From Bimastos eiseni (Eukaryota > Annelida > Clitellata > Crassiclitellata > Lumbricidae), in the NCBI GenBank assembly GCA_959347315.1, contig OY365808.1, forward strand, positions 3,897,705-3,961,704: 64,000 nucleotides of DNA. Reading direction: 5' to 3'. The notes under the pieces were generated by a model. It searched no databases, was not told the DNA's origin, and saw only the letters and a program-made list of their open reading frames with translations. Both the position numbers and the translations under genes were made by a program. This document shows positions 61,183 to 64,000 of this stretch, one piece after another (the stretch's first letter is position 1; each line of letters opens with the position of its first letter).

Positions 61183-61380
61183 TTACCAGATGAGGCAATG
61201 ACTTTTATTGCATGCCAGTTGACAGACACCGGTCAATAGGAGGAGTTTCTCCAGATAGCTTATACTGCCAGCGGAATTCCCAGAAGACATTGCTGCCAAT
61301 ATTGTTGTTGCGTCGTCAACAGAAGCGAGAGCTCGACGTTCACTTTTTCTCTCTGTTATGATACTCGGGTCGAATTTCAT
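61183..61380 (-). CDS. Unassigned ORF, possible first exon
   Basis: ATG at 61380-61378 opens 65 codons to a stop at 61183. The sequence starts MKFDPSIITERKSERRALAS and is mixed in composition, without repeats. A donor-like CATCTG|GTAAAA lies just before the stop. I recognise no family. It lies about 145 bp from, and divergent to, the X-box and ATG at 61.53 kb, which would fit a two-way promoter. Coding status is uncertain. Confidence 0.2.
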   Translation of the reverse strand: MKFDPSIITERKSERRALASVDDATTILAAMSSGNSAGSISYLEKLLLLTGVCQLACNKSHCLIW

Positions 61381-61524
61381 AAGGAGGCTTAAACAAGTAA
61401 GTTGCACGGGATGCGGTAAGATTTAGCAGCCCGCGATTGACGATGCCCACTGCAGGGAAACCGGTAAGCAGTTCGCTCTATGCGATTTCCATTTTCCATT
61501 TCAGCCTCGAGGGGTTGTCATAAC

Positions 61525-61538
61525 GTTACCATGGCAAC
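61525..61538 (+). promoter_or_regulatory. Perfect RFX X-box
   Basis: GTTACCATGGCAAC matches the 14-bp RFX consensus GTTNCCATGGNAAC at every fixed position. RFX factors drive cilia genes through such sites close to the transcription start. An ATG (61539) follows directly and opens an 80-codon frame, MASDLKKQVRASSPN…, that soon enters a CT-rich repeat. Whether a gene starts here is unknown. Confidence 0.5.
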
Positions 61539-61682
61539 ATGGCATCCGATTTAAAAAAACAAGTTCGCGCTTCGTCTCCTAACATTAATTCAATTGTCTC
61601 TGTGTCCGTCTCCGTAGGCCTATATATTGGGCTCTCTCTCTTTTTCTCTTTTTCTCTGTCTCTGTCTCTGTCTCTGTCTCTC

Positions 61683-62058
61683 TTTCGTTTGGTATTTGGT
61701 ATCGAATTTACTTGTTTAAAGTCGTCTAGAATATTTCAGACGTGTCTAAAAAGGCTTTCTTTACTACTATTCAGAAGATAGGCCGAAGAAGAGATATAAA
61801 AAAATATAAAGCGCGGCAATTAAAACACTGTTCTCGGGAATCGGCACTATATACATTATAAGCTTAAAATTGAAATTACAATTGAACATTATTCTCGAAA
61901 CCTGATACATTAGTATTTTATATAGGATCACTTGTCTTGTACTATCTCGTACTGTCTCGTACTGTCTAGAACCTAGTGTCTCGGTCTCGGTCTCGGCACC
62001 TCACTGTCTCGGTCTCGTCTTGGTCTTGAAGTTTCAAGTTTTGCCTTGCATTCAACAC
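61683..62058. mobile_element. 5'-truncated second copy of the GTCTCG-array element
   Basis: It follows the right half of 59068-59943 base by base (GGCTTTCTTTA…CAGAAGATA, TACATTATAAG, GATCACTTGTCTT, GTCTCGGTCTCGGCACCTCA) and ends TTGCCTTGCATTCAACACTG. The left half is missing and is replaced by a CT microsatellite (61630-61682). Confidence 0.8.
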
Positions 62059-62600
62059 TGGTAATGATTATACAACTGATGACAATCATGTGTGAAAGTG
62101 GTTCAGTCGACGCTTATAGTGTATGTTAGAACCATTTCATGCAAGGCTATCTATGCTTAATAATCTACGTCTCCTATGGTTTCCTCTTACAAGCTGTGAT
62201 AAATTGAAAATATTCCCGAGACAGAACTATCGTCAAAACCATTCCACAAGTCGACAAATCTCGCACTGAAGAATTTCTGCCCAATGTTTCCTATTGGCGT
62301 CTTTTACATTATTTACACCTATGTGCCTAAGCTGTTCGTTTCGACTTCTTAAATAGTTAACATCTGTGTAATCGAGTTGCCTTGTTTGGTGCTTATTTAA
62401 AATCCTCTCAGACAGAATACCCCCTCCGTTCCAGTAATATACCTTCGAGGAAGATACTTGAGTAGGTCTAGGAAAAGACGAGCAGAGAACTCGTCGTGGA
62501 AACGAGTAAAGAATTAAGAGCGATGTCCCTCCATCCGTTCTACTCGTTAAGCCTATGTCTCACAATGTATGCGCATGTAATGACTGATGAAAGACAGTCG
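62059..62600. other. No gene seen
   Basis: Unassigned sequence. Confidence 0.4.
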
Positions 62601-62601
62601 C

Positions 62602-62604
<3 letters not shown>

Positions 62605-62653
<49 letters not shown>

Positions 62654-62692
62654 AGGGAGAGAGAGAGATAGAGGGAGAGCGGATAAAGAGAC
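62605..62692. repeat. (GA)n microsatellite
   Basis: GAGAGA with GGGA interruptions. Confidence 0.95.
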
Positions 62693-63335
62693 AGAAACAG
62701 AGAGCGTGATGAGTCTGACGACACATTCATGACAAGATAATCTATCAAACACAACCGAAGGAATACCAATTGCCAACTATGTGAGTCCTATGTGCTTTAA
62801 TGACATGTCACTTCGATCAGTGATGGTAATAGCCAGCGCTTTTTTGCAGAATAAGTGTGTCGGACCATATCTGTGTTGTCGAAAGAAACGGCGCTAAAAT
62901 TAGCTGCCTAATAAAATAAATGTTAGAGGACACAATGATTACAATAGATACATTCACTTACAAATATTAAGATGTAAAAATTGAAATTGTAAAGTTCTAT
63001 ATCAAATTCCAGAGTATTTGCCAATTTTCGTCCGACAAAAATTATCCTGATTCCTTTCCTTGCCTTTAGTGTCATTGTTGTGCTCGTCTACTAAAGGTAA
63101 ATCCGACGCCGTAATTTCGATTTATTCTCTTTCTTCTGACCTTGGTTTGACCTTTTTCTGAATTGGAGAGTCAGCTGAAAAGAAGCCAGTGATTGTTTTC
63201 ATATCCATATTTGTGTTAATATGTTTAATTAATATATTTACTTTAAATATTAATTTTCCAAAACTGTATTTTCAAATAATATGTACAACGCCGATAACAG
63301 GAAACATATTTAATGGCGTAATAGTTATCGTGGGC
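62693..63335. other. No gene seen
   Basis: AT-rich DNA without recognisable features. Confidence 0.4.
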
Positions 63336-63337
63336 CA

Positions 63338-63562
63338 CTTTGGGCGCGATGGCTGATCGGGTAGAGCAGTCGGCCCGTAACACTCAGTGTGCGCTGAGTG
63401 AGAGGGTTCGACCCTCGTCTGGGGAGTCACTGTGTAGGGACCTTGAGCGCAAAATTGCTCTGCAGTAGGCCTACAACTGCAATTGCGCCGTCGGGGCGTG
63501 TGTATGCACTTCAGAGCAAATAATGCTGGAAGAAGGGCGATATCAAATTTCAGAATAAAAAT
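63338..63562 (+). repeat. tRNA-derived SINE, best-preserved copy
   Basis: A box TGGCTGATCGG (63350-63360) and B box GGTTCGACCC (63405-63414) at tRNA spacing. The body follows (AATTGCTCTGCAGTAGGCCT, CAATTGCGCCGTCGGGGCGT, GGCGATATCAAATTTCAG) with an A-rich tail AATAAAAATAAAATAAA. Confidence 0.92.
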
Positions 63563-64000
63563 AAAATAAACAACTACCACTAGGCTATTACCAGTGCTTT
63601 TTCTGACGGCGTTTCGGAATCTTTTCTTTCATTACTGAAAAATGAAAATAGTAGCCTAGTTGTGCCGCGCAATTTGTGATCATAAATAATTTGTAAACCA
63701 TAGGTTTTGTTTTGGGTTTTTTATTTATGACTGACTTGACTAATTTATTTATGACTGACTTTTAACTTTTAAGCCAGTAACCAAACAAACTATGCTTTCT
63801 CTATGGTATTATATAAAACGCGCACAATAAAACAAGCTGATTCATTAACTTTTTATGAAGGAAAATTTACGAATAACGATGAGCAAAATAAGAAATTCCT
63901 TTTGGGGTTCACAAGATCTCTGGGATACACCTATGCTCACGATTAAAACGTATAAAAGGTTACTTGACGAGTAACCACTCCTCTAATATAATAATAATAA
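63563..64000. other. No gene seen to the window end
   Basis: AT-rich DNA with a short tandem TTATTTATGACTGACTT duplication at 63720-63762 and an AAT run at the very end. Confidence 0.4.

Overview
This window is nuclear DNA of an animal, most likely a marine invertebrate. It is AT-rich, with small exons separated by long introns, very abundant simple repeats and many short non-autonomous transposons. It also carries two types of non-LTR retrotransposon and tRNA-derived SINEs. The three recognisable genes are all animal genes: a peptide-hormone G protein-coupled receptor, a TTC17-related TPR protein and a synaptobrevin/VAMP. No bacterial operon, CRISPR array or organelle DNA was seen. I cannot name the phylum.

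Layout. 1-22 kb is repeat-dominated: a decayed LINE with reverse transcriptase motifs (2.3-4.2 kb), two long tetranucleotide arrays in opposite orientation (4.7-6.2 kb), a 45-bp minisatellite (8.4-8.9 kb), two GC-rich hairpin islands (12.8 and 13.8 kb), a duplicated ~450-bp segment (15.1/16.2 kb) and LINE or SINE tails. At 22.3-23.0 kb on the minus strand lies the first coding exon of a GnRH/corazonin-type receptor. Its later exons were not found. Next come a retrotransposon 3' part with a restriction-like endonuclease domain (23.5-24.9 kb), then microsatellites, foldback elements and a hAT-type MITE (26-31 kb).

38.4-48.5 kb (plus strand) holds a three-exon gene for a 384-residue protein: signal peptide, a TTC17-type TPR module, one transmembrane helix and a short basic tail. 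Its 8.5-kb first intron holds a 25-bp minisatellite of about 42 copies and a hAT-like insertion. 52.2-58.5 kb (minus strand) holds a complete five-exon VAMP gene (102 residues), arranged tail-to-tail with the TTC17-like gene. One VAMP intron appears to start with GC rather than GT. VAMP introns host a piggyBac-like TTAA element, a hAT-like element and a pair of inverted repeats flanking one exon. 59-64 kb holds more hAT-like elements, a perfect RFX X-box next to an ATG, and a tRNA-derived SINE.

Functionally, VAMP is an R-SNARE for vesicle fusion. The TTC17-like protein is predicted to sit in the secretory pathway with its TPRs in the lumen. The receptor would be at the plasma membrane. There is no evidence that the three genes act in one pathway. 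The most novel-looking items are the single-module membrane-anchored TTC17 relative, a 53-bp perfect-arm palindrome inserted with a 6-bp duplication and an identifiable empty site elsewhere in the window, and several families of small transposons with intact target-site duplications.
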